From: Frankia casuarinae
Lineage (GTDB): Bacteria; Actinomycetota; Actinomycetes; Frankiales; Frankiaceae
Reading direction: 5' to 3'
DNA: 64,000 bases
Assembly: GCF_000013345.1 (NCBI RefSeq)
Contig: NC_007777.1
Coordinates: 2,232,001 to 2,296,000 of the forward strand
Of the stretch, positions 7,760 to 16,914 are shown piece after piece. The position numbers were made by a program, and so were the translations under genes. The stretch's first letter is position 1, and every line of letters starts with the position of its first letter. Below the pieces are notes generated by a model. It ran no database searches. It had not been told where the DNA came from and worked only from the letters and a program-made list of their open reading frames with translations.

Positions 7760-9015
7760 GCTGACCACCCGTCGTCGTTTCCCGTCCCGGGCCGCTTGCG
7801 TGCGTCCCATCCGTCCCGTCGTCCGCCCCGCCGTCCGCTCCGTCCCTCGATGACCGGGCCGGGGTGCCTGAGGCGGCCGAAGCGACCGGCCCCGCCGCCG
7901 GTGCCGAGCACGTCACGGTAGTGGCCGAGCAGCTCGTCGCCGATCGCGCTCCACCCGCATCCCGCGACCGACTCCCGGGCCGCCGCACCCATCGCCACCC
8001 GACGAGGGAGGTCGTCGGTCAGGGCCGCGACCTGCGCCCGCAGGGCCGCGGGGTCGCCGGGAGTGTAGTGCAGCCCGGTGCGGCCGTGCTCGACAACGTC
8101 AAGCAGCCCGCCCGCCGCAGGGGCGACCACCGGTACCCCGCTCGCCTTGGCCTCCTGCGCCGCCTGGCAGAATGTCTCGTGGATGCCGGTGTGGACGAAG
8201 ACGTCGAGGCTCGCGACCGCGGCCGAGAGCTCCTGCCCGGCGCGGAATCCGAGGAACGCCGCGTTCGGCATCGACCGGGCCAGGGTGGGACGGGAGGGGC
8301 CGTCACCGACGACGACGAGCCGGGTGTTCGGGATGTCGGACACCGCTCCGAGCAGCTCCACCCGCTTCTCCCGGGCCAGCCGGCCGACGTAGCCGACCAG
8401 GACCTCGCCGTTCGGAGCGAGGCGGCGGCGCAGCTCGTCGTCCCGGTGCGCCGGGTGGAAACGTTCGAGGTCCACCCCCCGACTCCAGCGGGCGACCCGT
8501 TGCACGCCCTGGCTCAGGAGGGTGTCGACGGCATCCCAGGACGGCGCGAGGGTCCGGGCCGCGAGCCGATGTACGATGGCGAGCCAGTGCCAGATCGTGC
8601 GTTCCGCGGTGGCCAGCCCGTAGCGGGCTGCGAACGCGGCGATGTCCGTCTGGTAGACGGCGATGCTCGGTATGCCGAGGCGCCGCGCCGCGAACACCGC
8701 CTGCGCCCCGAGGCCGGCGGGCGCCGCCAGATGGACGATGTCCGGGTTGAACTCCCGTAAGGCGGCGGGAAGCCCGGGCCACGGGACTGCGAAGCGAAAC
8801 GCCGGGTAACCCGGTAGGGGAGCCGACGGTGCCCACAGCACCGGTGCGCCGGCGTGGCTGCGCGCCGCCGCGCGTCGGGCGGCGGGCGCCGGAGCCGGCG
8901 CGATGACCATCGCCTCGTGCTGCCGGTCCCGCAGATGTTCCAGCACTCGACAGACCGTGTTCGTCACCCCGTCAACATGGGGGAGGAACGACTCGGTGAT
9001 CACCGCTATGCGCAC
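7756..9015 (-). CDS. Glycosyltransferase family 4 (MgtA/PimB-like)
   Basis: The sequence VRIAVITESFLPHVDGVTNTV is the typical first strand and loop of the GDP-mannose-dependent alpha-mannosyltransferase branch (MgtA, PimB'), so GTG 9015 is preferred over ATG 9036, which would add seven residues. Later blocks are VGYVGRLAREKRVELL, LVVVGDGPSRPTLA and HTGIHETFCQAAQEAKASGVPVVAP with the conserved Glu pair. Length is 419 residues; the last 40 residues are a basic tail. Family members transfer mannose to lipid acceptors at the inner face of the membrane. Its stop overlaps the start of the second glycosyltransferase, making a coupled pair. Confidence 0.88.
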   Translation of the reverse strand: MRIAVITESFLPHVDGVTNTVCRVLEHLRDRQHEAMVIAPAPAPAARRAAARSHAGAPVLWAPSAPLPGYPAFRFAVPWPGLPAALREFNPDIVHLAAPAGLGAQAVFAARRLGIPSIAVYQTDIAAFAARYGLATAERTIWHWLAIVHRLAARTLAPSWDAVDTLLSQGVQRVARWSRGVDLERFHPAHRDDELRRRLAPNGEVLVGYVGRLAREKRVELLGAVSDIPNTRLVVVGDGPSRPTLARSMPNAAFLGFRAGQELSAAVASLDVFVHTGIHETFCQAAQEAKASGVPVVAPAAGGLLDVVEHGRTGLHYTPGDPAALRAQVAALTDDLPRRVAMGAAARESVAGCGWSAIGDELLGHYRDVLGTGGGAGRFGRLRHPGPVIEGRSGRRGGRRDGWDARKRPGTGNDDGWSA

Positions 9016-9159
9016 ACGAGCACGGTGGCAGGGCATGGAGCCGTGCCGCAGACGGCCAGCCGACCGTTACATGAACGTTCTGGCACAGCTTGGTGCACCG
9101 TACGGGTGCACACGACCGGCTGTTCATCCGGTCGGCGGATCCGGGCCGGATTCCCGTCC

Positions 9160-9264
9160 GACATGGTGCCACTTGACATGATACTGCTTGACATGTTGTC
9201 ACTTGAGGTGGTGTCACCTGACATGGTGCTAGCTGACATGGTGTCGTCCGACACGGCGCCCGGC
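9160..9264. repeat. Degenerate 15-bp tandem repeat, about 7 units
   Basis: Seven 15-bp units with consensus near GACATGGTGTCACTT run from 9160 to 9264, each differing by several bases. They fill most of the gap between the divergent glycosyltransferase operon and the DUF3099 gene. No gene is supported in the array; a spacing or protein-binding role is possible. The surrounding gap (9016-9395) shows nothing else I can name. Confidence 0.85.
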
Positions 9265-9395
9265 GGACGCCGTGGTTCCTGGTCCGCACCGTCGCACGCC
9301 GGCCGCCGGCATTTTCCCCGGGCGCCGGTGAGGAGGATATTTGGAGGCACGGGGCGGCGCACCGGTCGGGGAGTGAGAGCCATCGAGGTGTACGC

Positions 9396-9821
9396 GTGAT
9401 GTTCAGGCGGCAGGACACGGTCCTGATCACGTCCGCGGCCCGGTCGCGGCAGTGGGACATCCATCGGCGGGAGGTGCGTTACCTCCTCTCGATGATGTTC
9501 CGGATGCTCTGCTTCGTGCTCGCCGTGGTCGCCTTCCACGGCTGGCTACGGTTCGTCGCCGTCGCGATGGCCGTGATCATTCCGTGGGTCGCGGTGGTCA
9601 TCGCCAACGGTGGTCCGACGCCCGAACGCGACCGGCCCGTCAGCTACGATCCGGGCCAGCCGGCGGCGGGCGAACTGCCGGCCCTGGAGGCCGATCCCCA
9701 CCGGGTGGTCGACAGTGAGGGCTGGGTGGATGACGAGGGCTGGGTGCACGGCCATCCGGACCCACCGGGCCGGGACGGCACCGGGCTCGGCGAGGCGTCC
9801 GTCTCCGGGCCATCGGGTTGA
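9396..9821 (+). CDS. DUF3099 family membrane protein
   Basis: A 141-residue protein with the DUF3099 pattern: a short basic N-terminus (LITSAARSRQWDIHRREVRYLL), two adjacent membrane helices (MLCFVLAVVAFHGWLRFVAVAMAVIIPWVAVVIA), and a hydrophilic acidic tail that would face the cytoplasm. The tail contains the near-repeat SEGWVDDEGWVHG. GTG 9396 or the ATG three bases later can start; GAGG at 9385 suits both. The function of the family is unknown. It lies 34 bases before the SAM hydrolase gene on the same strand, and the two may be cotranscribed. Confidence 0.88.
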   Translation: MMFRRQDTVLITSAARSRQWDIHRREVRYLLSMMFRMLCFVLAVVAFHGWLRFVAVAMAVIIPWVAVVIANGGPTPERDRPVSYDPGQPAAGELPALEADPHRVVDSEGWVDDEGWVHGHPDPPGRDGTGLGEASVSGPSG

Positions 9822-9854
9822 CGTCAGCCATCGGGTTGACGTCAGGTTGAGCCG

Positions 9855-10754
9855 GTGAGGTGCATCAGCTTCACCACTGACTACGGACTCGCCGACGGCT
9901 TCGTCGCAGCCTGCCACGGGGTGATCCTGCAGACGGTGCCGGATGCCCGGATCATCGACGTGACCCACCTGGTGCCGCCGGGGGACGTGCGGCGGGGGGC
10001 GGCCGTGCTCGCCCAGACGGTGGGTTCCCTGCCTCGGGGGGTGCACCTCGCCGTGGTGGATCCCGGGGTGGGCACGTCGCGCCGGGCCCTGGCACTGCGC
10101 GCGGTCGGCGGTCACCTGGTCGGGCCGGACAACGGCCTGCTGATCTCCGCGGCCGAGCGGCTGGGGGGGATCGAGGCCGCGGTCACGCTGGAGGTGCGGC
10201 CCGCAACCCCCGCGACGTTCCACGGCCGGGACGTCTTCGCCCCGGTGGCTGCCGCCCTGGCGCGCGGGACACCGCTCCAGGAGGTCGGTGAGCCGGTGGA
10301 GCCGGCGACCCTGGTCCGTCCCCGGGCGGCCCTGGCCCGGCTACGCCCGGATGGGACCGTGGAGACCGAGGTGGTCCTCGTCGACACGTTCGGCAACGTC
10401 CAGCTCGCGGCCTCCGGCGCGCTGCTCGGCGCGGCCGGGCTGCGCCCGCCGGGTCGGGCGGTGCTGCGACCGCTCCGGCGGGACCGCCTGACCGGGGCCG
10501 AGCAGGCGGCCGGCCCGCTCGCGGCCGCGGGCCCGATGACTGAACTGGCCGTGGGGGTCACCTTCGGCTCGGTCGGCCCGGGGGAGGCGGTGCTCTACGT
10601 CGACTCGGCGGGGATGGCGGCCCTCGCCGTGCGCGACGGTGACGCCGCGCATGCCCTCACACTTATGCCCGGCGACCGCCTTACGCTGCGCCGCTGGGAC
10701 GGGCGTCCGGGACAGGCGTCCCGTGAACAGGCGTCCGGGACAGGCGTCCCGTGA
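9855..10754 (+). CDS. SAM hydroxide adenosyltransferase (SAM hydrolase, DUF62)
   Basis: The protein matches the chlorinase/fluorinase-fold family that in most bacteria splits S-adenosylmethionine with hydroxide into adenosine and methionine. Visible blocks are SFTTDYGLADGFVAACHGVI, VVDPGVGTSRRALA, VGPDNGLL, FHGRDVFAPVAAALA and DTFGNVQL. These include the Asp near residue 9 and the Asp-Asn pair that bind the sugar and methionine. The length of 299 residues is slightly long because the C-terminus ends in a tandem-repeat tail (RPGQASREQASG). GTG 9855 puts the first strand at the right place. It is soluble, and convergent with the uricase gene. Confidence 0.9.
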   Translation: MRCISFTTDYGLADGFVAACHGVILQTVPDARIIDVTHLVPPGDVRRGAAVLAQTVGSLPRGVHLAVVDPGVGTSRRALALRAVGGHLVGPDNGLLISAAERLGGIEAAVTLEVRPATPATFHGRDVFAPVAAALARGTPLQEVGEPVEPATLVRPRAALARLRPDGTVETEVVLVDTFGNVQLAASGALLGAAGLRPPGRAVLRPLRRDRLTGAEQAAGPLAAAGPMTELAVGVTFGSVGPGEAVLYVDSAGMAALAVRDGDAAHALTLMPGDRLTLRRWDGRPGQASREQASGTGVP

Positions 10755-10769
10755 ACAGGCGTCCGGGAC
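10705..10769. repeat. 28-bp tandem repeat at 3' end of SAM hydrolase gene
   Basis: Two identical 28-bp units start at 10705 and 10733, followed by nine bases of a third. The array covers the last codons and stop of the SAM hydrolase and the convergent gap to uricase. Because 28 is not a multiple of three, a copy change would alter the C-terminus. Confidence 0.9.
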
Positions 10770-10799
10770 GCCGCACCGCCTGTCGGGGGTCCGCACCGG

Positions 10800-11693
10800 T
10801 CAGCAGAATCCCGGGAGGGTCAGCCAGCTCGGCCCCGGGTCGGGAGCGTCATCGCGCAGGACCGTTCCCTCGATCTTGCCGTACGGCCGGTCCGCAGCGT
10901 AGTAGACCGTGTTGGGATTATCGAGCCCGAACGGTTCTAGATCAACCAGAAAGTGGTGTTTGTTCGGCATTGACAGGCGGATTTCGGCGACGTCGGCGTG
11001 CGCGGTCAGCGCCGCCTCGCCCATCCGGTACAGGGTCTGTTGCAGAGCCAGGCTGTGGAGGCTCGCGAAGGTGCTGACCAGAGCCGTCCGTACCCCGTCG
11101 AACAGCCGCCCGAAGTCGAGGTCTGACTGGGCGTAGCGCCAGCGGGCGGTGACCTCTGTCGCCAGGATGCGGTCTGTCGTCTCGGGCAGTGTGGTGTACC
11201 GGTCGCGGAGAAACCCCGAGAATTCCGAGCCGGTCGACTTCAGCAGGACCAGCCCGGCGAGTCCGGACACGACGAAGGCCGTGCCACGGTCGAGGGTGAC
11301 GACCGTCGTCCTTTTCTCCCCAGCCGACCTGCTGAAGGCATGGTCGTGCGGCACCCCATCCACCTGGATGCGGTCCCACCGGTACTGCTCGATTTCTATC
11401 CGGGCGCCGTCGATCCCCGGGAGGGATCCGGCGAAATGGTGACCCAGCCGGATCGCGAAATCCTCGATCTGGCCGATTCCGTGCTCGCGGGCGAAGGCGT
11501 AGACGGTGTTTTTCTGCGCGTCCGTGGTGAGCACGTGCGCATTGTCGCCGGACAGGTGCGCGGCGGCGAAGTCACCACGAAGCGCGGTGGAGACGTTCAG
11601 ATCGGTGATCTGGTGCACCGGTCCGTTCCGCGCCACGTGGACGAGACGGACCTCCGCCTTTCCATACTGATTGGGCCCGAGAACGATCGCCAT
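10800..11693 (-). CDS. Urate oxidase (uricase)
   Basis: Cofactor-free uricase oxidises urate to 5-hydroxyisourate with O2, giving H2O2, in purine breakdown. The 297-residue protein has both tandem T-fold halves: GKAEVRLVHVAR, TDAQKNTVYAFAREHG (catalytic Thr and flanking residues) and IEQYRWDRIQVDGVPHDHAF in the first; SGFLRDRYTTLPETTDRILATEVTARWRY and the C-terminal signature NKHHFLVDLEPFGLDNPNTVYY in the second. ATG 11693 follows a strong GGGAGG and begins with the conserved MAIVLGPNQYGKAEVR. No other purine-catabolism gene (HIU hydrolase, OHCU decarboxylase, allantoinase) is nearby, so it is a solitary copy. KatG elsewhere in the window could handle the peroxide. Confidence 0.96.
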   Translation of the reverse strand: MAIVLGPNQYGKAEVRLVHVARNGPVHQITDLNVSTALRGDFAAAHLSGDNAHVLTTDAQKNTVYAFAREHGIGQIEDFAIRLGHHFAGSLPGIDGARIEIEQYRWDRIQVDGVPHDHAFSRSAGEKRTTVVTLDRGTAFVVSGLAGLVLLKSTGSEFSGFLRDRYTTLPETTDRILATEVTARWRYAQSDLDFGRLFDGVRTALVSTFASLHSLALQQTLYRMGEAALTAHADVAEIRLSMPNKHHFLVDLEPFGLDNPNTVYYAADRPYGKIEGTVLRDDAPDPGPSWLTLPGFC

Positions 11694-12426
11694 GTGGCCT
11701 CCCTGTCGTGGGACGGTCATTTCCCTTGTCCGGAGTGCGCCTTTCGCCCGACCGGGTCGATCGGCCTGCCGTGGGTCCGACCGTCCCGGCGCCGCACCGG
11801 TGTCGTGCCGGCACCGGTGCGGGCCGGAGACCGCCGAACGTGGCCCGACCATTCTGCTGGACCGGGTGACATCCCGGACCGACGGTGAGTTTCGCGCGCC
11901 CGACTCGTGCCGCCCGGCGCCCCGGCCTGTCGCCCCGGCCTGTCGCCTGGGTGCCCCTCCGAGCCGTGTGGACCGCGGGGGTGGGATCACGCGGTGGTGG
12001 CCCGTCCGGGCGGCTTCCGGCAATGGAAAGCCAGTGAGACGTCAATGGTCCCGCATGCCGGCGGTGCCGTGTACCGCCCAGTCGTCTCTGGTTGCGGAAA
12101 CTCATCTGCGCGGGTGACGGGTTGCGTCTTCTTTGATATCGCCGTGGGTTCTGGCCGTCGTTTCGGGTGGTCGGTGAAATGTCCTCCGGGGCGGGCAACC
12201 TGGGAAGGCGTTCGTGCGTCAGAAGGGGAGAAGGGGAGGGGTGTATGTGGGACGCCTGGAGAGTGCTACTCTCCGTATTAAGATGCTCGACACCGGGTGA
12301 TGATCTGCCGGTTGGCGCCGTAGATTACGCTGATCGAGGGTACGTGGGGTTGATCTCTGGGTACCGTTCGGACGTAGCTTCCCGTCCGGCGATGCTGCCG
12401 GCGCGGTCTTCGGGAGGGGGCATTAC
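11694..12426. other. Intergenic region, divergent uricase / L,D-transpeptidase
   Basis: No gene with plausible composition or start site is seen in these 733 bases. The first 200 bases are GC-rich leader DNA for uricase. The part from about 12100 onward is richer in A and T (for example TCTTTGATATCG and TACTCTCCGTATTAAGATGC) and probably holds the promoter of the transpeptidase gene. No operator could be named. Confidence 0.5.
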
Positions 12427-13821
12427 ATGTCTCGCTCGGTAATGATTCCCCCGCGTATTTCCCGTGGGTGGGGTCACTCGGCCAGGCCGGAATCCCGGCC
12501 GGCGGAATCGCCTGGTCGCCGGCCCCGGCGGTGGCCGGGGGGGACGCTTCTGCTCGCCGCGGTGCTGTCCGCGGCGGCCTGTTCCGGCGGGGGGGCGTCA
12601 CCGGCGCCGGCCGGGGCCACCCCCGCCCCGGATCCGGCGGCGAGCGTGACGGTCACGCCGAGGGACGGCGCTACCGGGGTGGCGCTGACCAGCCCGATCG
12701 TCGTGCGCGGCAACGCCCCGCTGGCCGCGGTCTCCGTCAACCGGGGGGCGAGCGCGTCGGAGAAGACGGAGCCGGGGACAATGCCCGGCACCTTCTCGGC
12801 CGATCATCGGACCTGGACATCCTCCGGCGGGCTGTTCGCCGACTCGCGGTACGACGTCGAGGCGTCAACGTCCCCGGCGACGGGCATCGCCGGGACGACG
12901 TCGGTGCGGACCAGCTTCGTGACCGGCGTCCCGGCGAAGTCGTTCAAGGTCTCCTGGGAGCCGGTCGCGGGCCAGACCGTCGGGATCGGCGCGCCGATCA
13001 GCCTGACGTTCAGCGCCCCCGCGTCCAGTCGGGCCGCCGTCCAGAGCCGGCTGGTCGTACGGACCGATCCGCCGGTCCTCGGCGCGTGGAACTGGCTGTC
13101 GAACCGGGTCGTCATGTGGCGACCGGAGGGGTACTGGAAGCCCGGGACGAAGGTGCACGTCGAGGCTAACTTCGCCGGCTACGACGCGGGCGGGGGCCGG
13201 CTCGGGGTCAAGGACCGGGCGATGGACTTCGTCATCGGCTCCGCCCAGGTCTCCAAGGTCGACTCGGCCACCCACACGATGAAGGTCTTCCGGGACGGGC
13301 AACTGCTGCGCACGATGCCGGTCAGTCTCGGCAGACCCAGTCTGCCGAGCATGGACGGCCCGCACAACGTGCTGGGCAAGTCACCCGAAGTGATCATGGA
13401 CTCGGCCACCGTGGGCATCCCCCAGGGCAATCCGGACTACTACTACGAGAAGGTCCAGTGGGCGGTCAACTACACCAGTGGCGGGCAGTACGTGCATTCC
13501 GCCCCCTGGTCGGTGCCCTCCCAGGGGCGAGCCAACGTCTCCCACGGGTGCGTGAACGCCTCACCCGCCGACGCCCAGTGGTTCTACAACTTCACCCGGC
13601 TCGGTGACATCATCGACATCGTCAACACCGGTCGGCCGCCGGACACCTCACAGCTCGGCAACGCGTGGTCGGTCCCCTGGGCCACGTGGAAGGCGGGCAG
13701 CGCGCTGCCGGTGTCCGACCAGCTCGCCCCCGTGGTGAGCCTCGACTCCGCGGTGAGCACAGTCACGCCCGGGCCCGTGACCGCCACCCCCAGGACCGGC
13801 GCGGCGGGCGCCGGCGCCTGA
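12427..13821 (+). CDS. L,D-transpeptidase lipoprotein (YkuD domain, LdtMt2-like)
   Basis: The 464-residue protein has a basic N-terminus, a hydrophobic stretch and the lipobox LSAAAC near residue 51, so it should be exported and lipid-anchored. Two Ig-like domains follow (about 75-190 and 190-280). The catalytic YkuD domain covers about 280-410, with the active-site motif YVHSAPWSV and SHGCVNASPADAQWFYN, where the Cys is the nucleophile. This is the layout of mycobacterial Ldt enzymes that make 3-3 cross-links in peptidoglycan from tetrapeptide donors. ATG 12427 is preferred because the signal region starts soon after. A C-terminal Thr/Pro-rich tail is unstructured. Monocistronic, with a clear terminator behind it. 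Confidence 0.92.
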   Translation: MSRSVMIPPRISRGWGHSARPESRPAESPGRRPRRWPGGTLLLAAVLSAAACSGGGASPAPAGATPAPDPAASVTVTPRDGATGVALTSPIVVRGNAPLAAVSVNRGASASEKTEPGTMPGTFSADHRTWTSSGGLFADSRYDVEASTSPATGIAGTTSVRTSFVTGVPAKSFKVSWEPVAGQTVGIGAPISLTFSAPASSRAAVQSRLVVRTDPPVLGAWNWLSNRVVMWRPEGYWKPGTKVHVEANFAGYDAGGGRLGVKDRAMDFVIGSAQVSKVDSATHTMKVFRDGQLLRTMPVSLGRPSLPSMDGPHNVLGKSPEVIMDSATVGIPQGNPDYYYEKVQWAVNYTSGGQYVHSAPWSVPSQGRANVSHGCVNASPADAQWFYNFTRLGDIIDIVNTGRPPDTSQLGNAWSVPWATWKAGSALPVSDQLAPVVSLDSAVSTVTPGPVTATPRTGAAGAGA

Positions 13822-13858
13822 CCGGGCGATCGCGGCCTCGCACCCGCGGCAGCGTGGA

Positions 13859-13894
13859 CGACGCCCGGCCCGACCGGTTCGGTGCCGGGCGTCG
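13859..13894 (+). terminator. Intrinsic-type terminator after L,D-transpeptidase
   Basis: A perfect 11-bp stem (CGACGCCCGGC at 13859-13869 with GCCGGGCGTCG at 13884-13894) encloses a 14-base loop that can itself pair. It sits 37 bases behind the stop codon. There is no U-tract, as usual for high-GC actinobacteria. Confidence 0.75.
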
Positions 13895-14244
13895 CCAATG
13901 TGCGCCCTCGGCCGCTCCCACCGCTATGGCGGGGGCGGGATGGCGCGGGATGGCGCGCGGTGGCGGGGTGGCGGGACGGGGACAGCCGGTCAGGGGGAGG
14001 AGTCGGGCGGGCGAGCAGGCGGTGAATTTCCGTCCGGGGGAGGTGTCGTAAACGACGGATCGGCCCGTGACGGTCGCGAACGGCTCATGCTGTTGAGTAA
14101 GGGTATGGAGAGCGAGCTGTCGAGACGCTCCGGCCCGTCGCGACGGTCGGTGCGCCGGTCCGTTCGCGCGTGCGGTCCTGCCCGAGGGCGTCGAGGCGCG
14201 CGGGCGCGGCGTCTCGTGCGGGTGCGACGTTCGAGAGGTGCATA
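13895..14244. other. Intergenic region before PAP2 gene
   Basis: Contains G-rich simple-sequence DNA (13925-14030) and then leader DNA of the PAP2 gene. Open frames here lack coding character. Nothing specific is recognised. Confidence 0.4.
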
Positions 14245-15249
14245 GTGAGGCGCTTGCGCAACCAGACCACCGGCCTGCTGGTCTGGTGGGTCGAGGTGCT
14301 GATGCTGGTGATCCTGTACTACTCCTACACCGGCACCCGTGCCGTGGCCGACGCCTCCACCGGCGAGGCGATGCGGATGGGCCACGATCTCCTGCGCCTG
14401 GAGACCTTCCTGCATCTCGATCCCGAGCTCGGGCTCAACCGCTGGTTGCAGAGTGTACCGGTGCTGGCGGTCGTCTGTTGTTACTACTACGCGACGCTGC
14501 ACTTCGTCGTGACGCCGGCCCTGCTGGTGTGGATGCATCGTCGGCACCCCCCCCGGTACGCTCAGGCCCGCTGGACGCTGGTGATCACCACTCTGATCTG
14601 CCTGGTCGGGTTCTTCCTGTTCCCGACCGCCCCGCCCCGGTTGCTCACCGGCACGTCCTATGTCGACACCATGTCCCACTTCGAGGGCTGGGGATGGTGG
14701 AGCGGTAGCGCGAGCGCCGCCCCGGACGGGCTGGAGGGACTGACGAACCAGTACGCCGCGCTCCCGTCGCTGCACTGCGCATGGTCGTTGTGGTGCGGTT
14801 TCCTGCTGGTGCGCTTCGGGCGCCGACCGCTGGTCCGGGTACTCGGCGCGCTTTATCCGGCGGCGACCCTGTTCGTCGTCATGTCGACGTCGAACCACTA
14901 TCTCCTGGACGCGGTCGCCGGATGGGCGGTCCTGGGCGGCGCCGCCGGTGCGGTCGCGCTCGTCGCCGGGTGGCGGTCCCGGGTCGGTTTCGTGGGGAGT
15001 GCCGCTGGGCAGCCGGCCGTGCCGGGAGCCGGATCGCAGCTTGCGCCGAACGCGCTGGCACCGGTGTCCGTGCCACTGCCGTCTCCGCCGCCGTCTTCAC
15101 TGGCGCCGCCGCCGTCTTCACTGGCGCCGCCGCCGTCTTCACTGGCGCCGCCGCCGTCACCGGTGCCTCCGCCCGCCCCGCCGGCCACCTCCAGCATGGC
15201 GATGCGGGTCACACCGGTGGCGCGAGCCGATGGAGCGCACGCGAACTGA
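14245..15249 (+). CDS. PAP2/AUR1-like membrane phosphatase or phosphotransferase
   Basis: The protein of about 334 residues has several membrane helices and the PAP2 catalytic motifs PSLHCAWSLW and STSNHYLLDAVAGW (histidines for phosphate transfer). The layout with a long second loop and an FPTAPPRLL segment resembles the AUR1-type inositolphosphotransferase branch found widely in actinobacteria. A role in phospholipid or phosphoinositide-type lipid metabolism at the membrane is inferred. GTG 14245 is chosen for its GAGAGG site six bases upstream. The last 85 residues are a Pro/Ser-rich tail built partly from a 21-bp repeat (SLAPPPS units). It lies 265 bases upstream of the OmpA-like gene on the same strand, across a gap with short GGTGCCGATCCGACC repeats. 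Confidence 0.82.
   Translation: MRRLRNQTTGLLVWWVEVLMLVILYYSYTGTRAVADASTGEAMRMGHDLLRLETFLHLDPELGLNRWLQSVPVLAVVCCYYYATLHFVVTPALLVWMHRRHPPRYAQARWTLVITTLICLVGFFLFPTAPPRLLTGTSYVDTMSHFEGWGWWSGSASAAPDGLEGLTNQYAALPSLHCAWSLWCGFLLVRFGRRPLVRVLGALYPAATLFVVMSTSNHYLLDAVAGWAVLGGAAGAVALVAGWRSRVGFVGSAAGQPAVPGAGSQLAPNALAPVSVPLPSPPPSSLAPPPSSLAPPPSSLAPPPSPVPPPAPPATSSMAMRVTPVARADGAHAN
15085..15161 (+). repeat. 21-bp tandem repeat in PAP2 C-terminal tail
   Basis: Just over three copies of a 21-bp unit (CCGCCGTCTTCACTGGCGCCG) encode repeated Ser-Leu-Ala-Pro-Pro-Pro-Ser. The unit keeps the frame, so tail length could vary between strains. Confidence 0.85.
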
Positions 15250-15514
15250 TCGCGGTGGGTGGCCGGTGCCGATCCGACCGGTGCCGATCCGACCGCTGTC
15301 GGCCTGGTGTGGCTCCCCAGGTGGGTGCATCTTTCGCCCCGATGCGTTACTTCTGGGACCGATGTGCGAAAGTTGCGGGACAGCGGTTTTCCCGGCCGCG
15401 TCCGACCTTGCGGCACCCCTCTCCCCACACCACCTCGAAGATCGGCCCTGTCCCGACGATCAGCGCCACCTCGAAGATCCCGCGTCCGGTCCGATCCCGC
15501 TCGGAGTCCGATCG

Positions 15515-16606
15515 ATGTCCCTGTCCACGACCGTGCGTCTGCAACGTCCGCGCCCGGTCGCCTTCGCCATCGCACTCGTGCTGGCGTGGTTGCTGCTTGC
15601 CCTTGTCGCGTTCGCCCTGCGCCGCGGTCCCATTGAGGATGATCTCGCAGCCCGGGCGACCGCGGCGGTCCGGTCCACCGGCGGCGTGCACGCCCAGGTT
15701 CACGTCGAGGGGCGTGAGGCGGTTGTCACCGGTCGTTTCCCGAGTGCCGCCGCCGCCGAACAGGCGCGAGCCTCGGCCGCGGTCGCCGGCACGACCTCCG
15801 CGCGTCTCGGCGACGACGTGGTCATCGCGACCGAACCTGCGCGCCCCCTGGTGCTCGCTGTGGCCGGCCGAGGACTGTCGATCACGGCGACCGTGCCCGA
15901 CCGGGCGAGCCGTGCCGCGTTGCTCGCTGCCGTGGCGGACGCGAGCGGCGGCTCGGTGACCGGTGAGGTCCGGGTCGACCCGGCCGTGGCGGAGCCGCCG
16001 GTGGAGGTGGTGGCCGCCGTCGCGGCGGCGCTGCGCGGTTTTCCCGGGAGCCACTCGGTCACGGTCTCCGGGACGACCGTGGCGGTGGCCGGCAGTGCCC
16101 CCGACGAGGCCACGAGGCGGCGCCTCGGCGCCCAGGTGCTGGCAGCGGCCGGTACCACCGTCCCCGATGCCACCCTGGACAACCGGCTTGTCGTCCCGCG
16201 CGAGAAGCCTGCCGCCGCGGCGGCGAAGTCCACCTCCGATGCCGGGGCCCTCGCGGCCCTACGCGCCGCCCTCGACGCTCGGAACGTGACGTTCCCGGTC
16301 GGCGCAGCAACGCTGAGCCCCCCGGCCCGCCTTTGGCTTGACCGGGTGGCGGCGGCGCTGCGCGCCGGCCGGGTCGTGGTCCTGGTCGGCGGCCACGCCG
16401 ACGCCTCCGGGTCGGCGACCCTCAATCAGGCGTTGTCTCTGGACCGGGCCCAGGTGATTGCCGACTACCTGACGGACCGGGGCGTACGTCCCGACCTCAT
16501 ACGCGTCGCCGGGTTCGGTTCCCGGTGGCCGGTGGCCGACAACGCCACGCCTCGGGGACGGGCGGCCAACCGTCGGGTCGAGATCGTTCCGTGGCCCGAC
16601 AGCTGA
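15515..16606 (+). CDS. BON/OmpA-domain membrane-anchored protein (ArfA-like)
   Basis: The 363-residue protein has a short cytoplasmic start, one membrane helix (AFAIALVLAWLLLALVAFAL, residues about 15-34), two to three BON-like repeats (residues 45-230), and a C-terminal OmpA/MotB domain. That domain contains LVGGHADASGSATLNQALSLDRAQVIADYLTDRGV and ends FGSRWPVADNATPRGRAANRRVEIV, the peptidoglycan-binding signature. The arrangement is the one in mycobacterial ArfA/OmpATb. The likely role is linking the membrane to the cell wall. ATG 15515 lies right before the membrane helix; the frame is open far upstream, but that overlaps the PAP2 gene in another frame. Confidence 0.88.
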   Translation: MSLSTTVRLQRPRPVAFAIALVLAWLLLALVAFALRRGPIEDDLAARATAAVRSTGGVHAQVHVEGREAVVTGRFPSAAAAEQARASAAVAGTTSARLGDDVVIATEPARPLVLAVAGRGLSITATVPDRASRAALLAAVADASGGSVTGEVRVDPAVAEPPVEVVAAVAAALRGFPGSHSVTVSGTTVAVAGSAPDEATRRRLGAQVLAAAGTTVPDATLDNRLVVPREKPAAAAAKSTSDAGALAALRAALDARNVTFPVGAATLSPPARLWLDRVAAALRAGRVVVLVGGHADASGSATLNQALSLDRAQVIADYLTDRGVRPDLIRVAGFGSRWPVADNATPRGRAANRRVEIVPWPDS

Positions 16607-16770
16607 TTCTGGGCGAGCCGGATCTCGGCTGATCCGGCCGATCTGCAGTCCGGCCGGATCTCGGGCCCGGCGGGACTGTCGGGTCCGGCCGATTTCCGGC
16701 CCAGTGCCACGATGATGTCGCGGATGCGCGACTGTCTTGCCTGCGGCGGGTGGCCCATGGCATCCTCTGC

Positions 16771-16789
16771 TTAGGGAAGCCTTAGCTAA
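16771..16789. promoter_or_regulatory. IdeR/DtxR iron box upstream of bfd
   Basis: TTAGGGAAGCCTTAGCTAA matches the actinobacterial iron-box consensus TTAGGTTAGSCTAACCTAA at 15 of 19 positions, including both outer arms. It lies about 125 bases before the ferredoxin start. IdeR with Fe2+ would bind here, so the gene should be induced when iron is low. The rest of the gap (16607-16914) holds short CTCCACGGGGTCGA repeats and no gene. Confidence 0.75.
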
Positions 16790-16914
16790 GGCCGCTCCAC
16801 GGGGTCGACCGCTCCACGGGGTCGAAGGATCATCGACAGATCGACGGATCGACAGGGTCGCGAACTGCCGCTTGGCCGTCCGCGTGCTGGCTGTCTCGGG
16901 CGTGGTGAGGTGCG

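Noticed and set aside
9160-9264. 15-bp array considered as a CRISPR or iteron origin
   Set aside because: No spacers, units too diverged, and no replication protein gene nearby.
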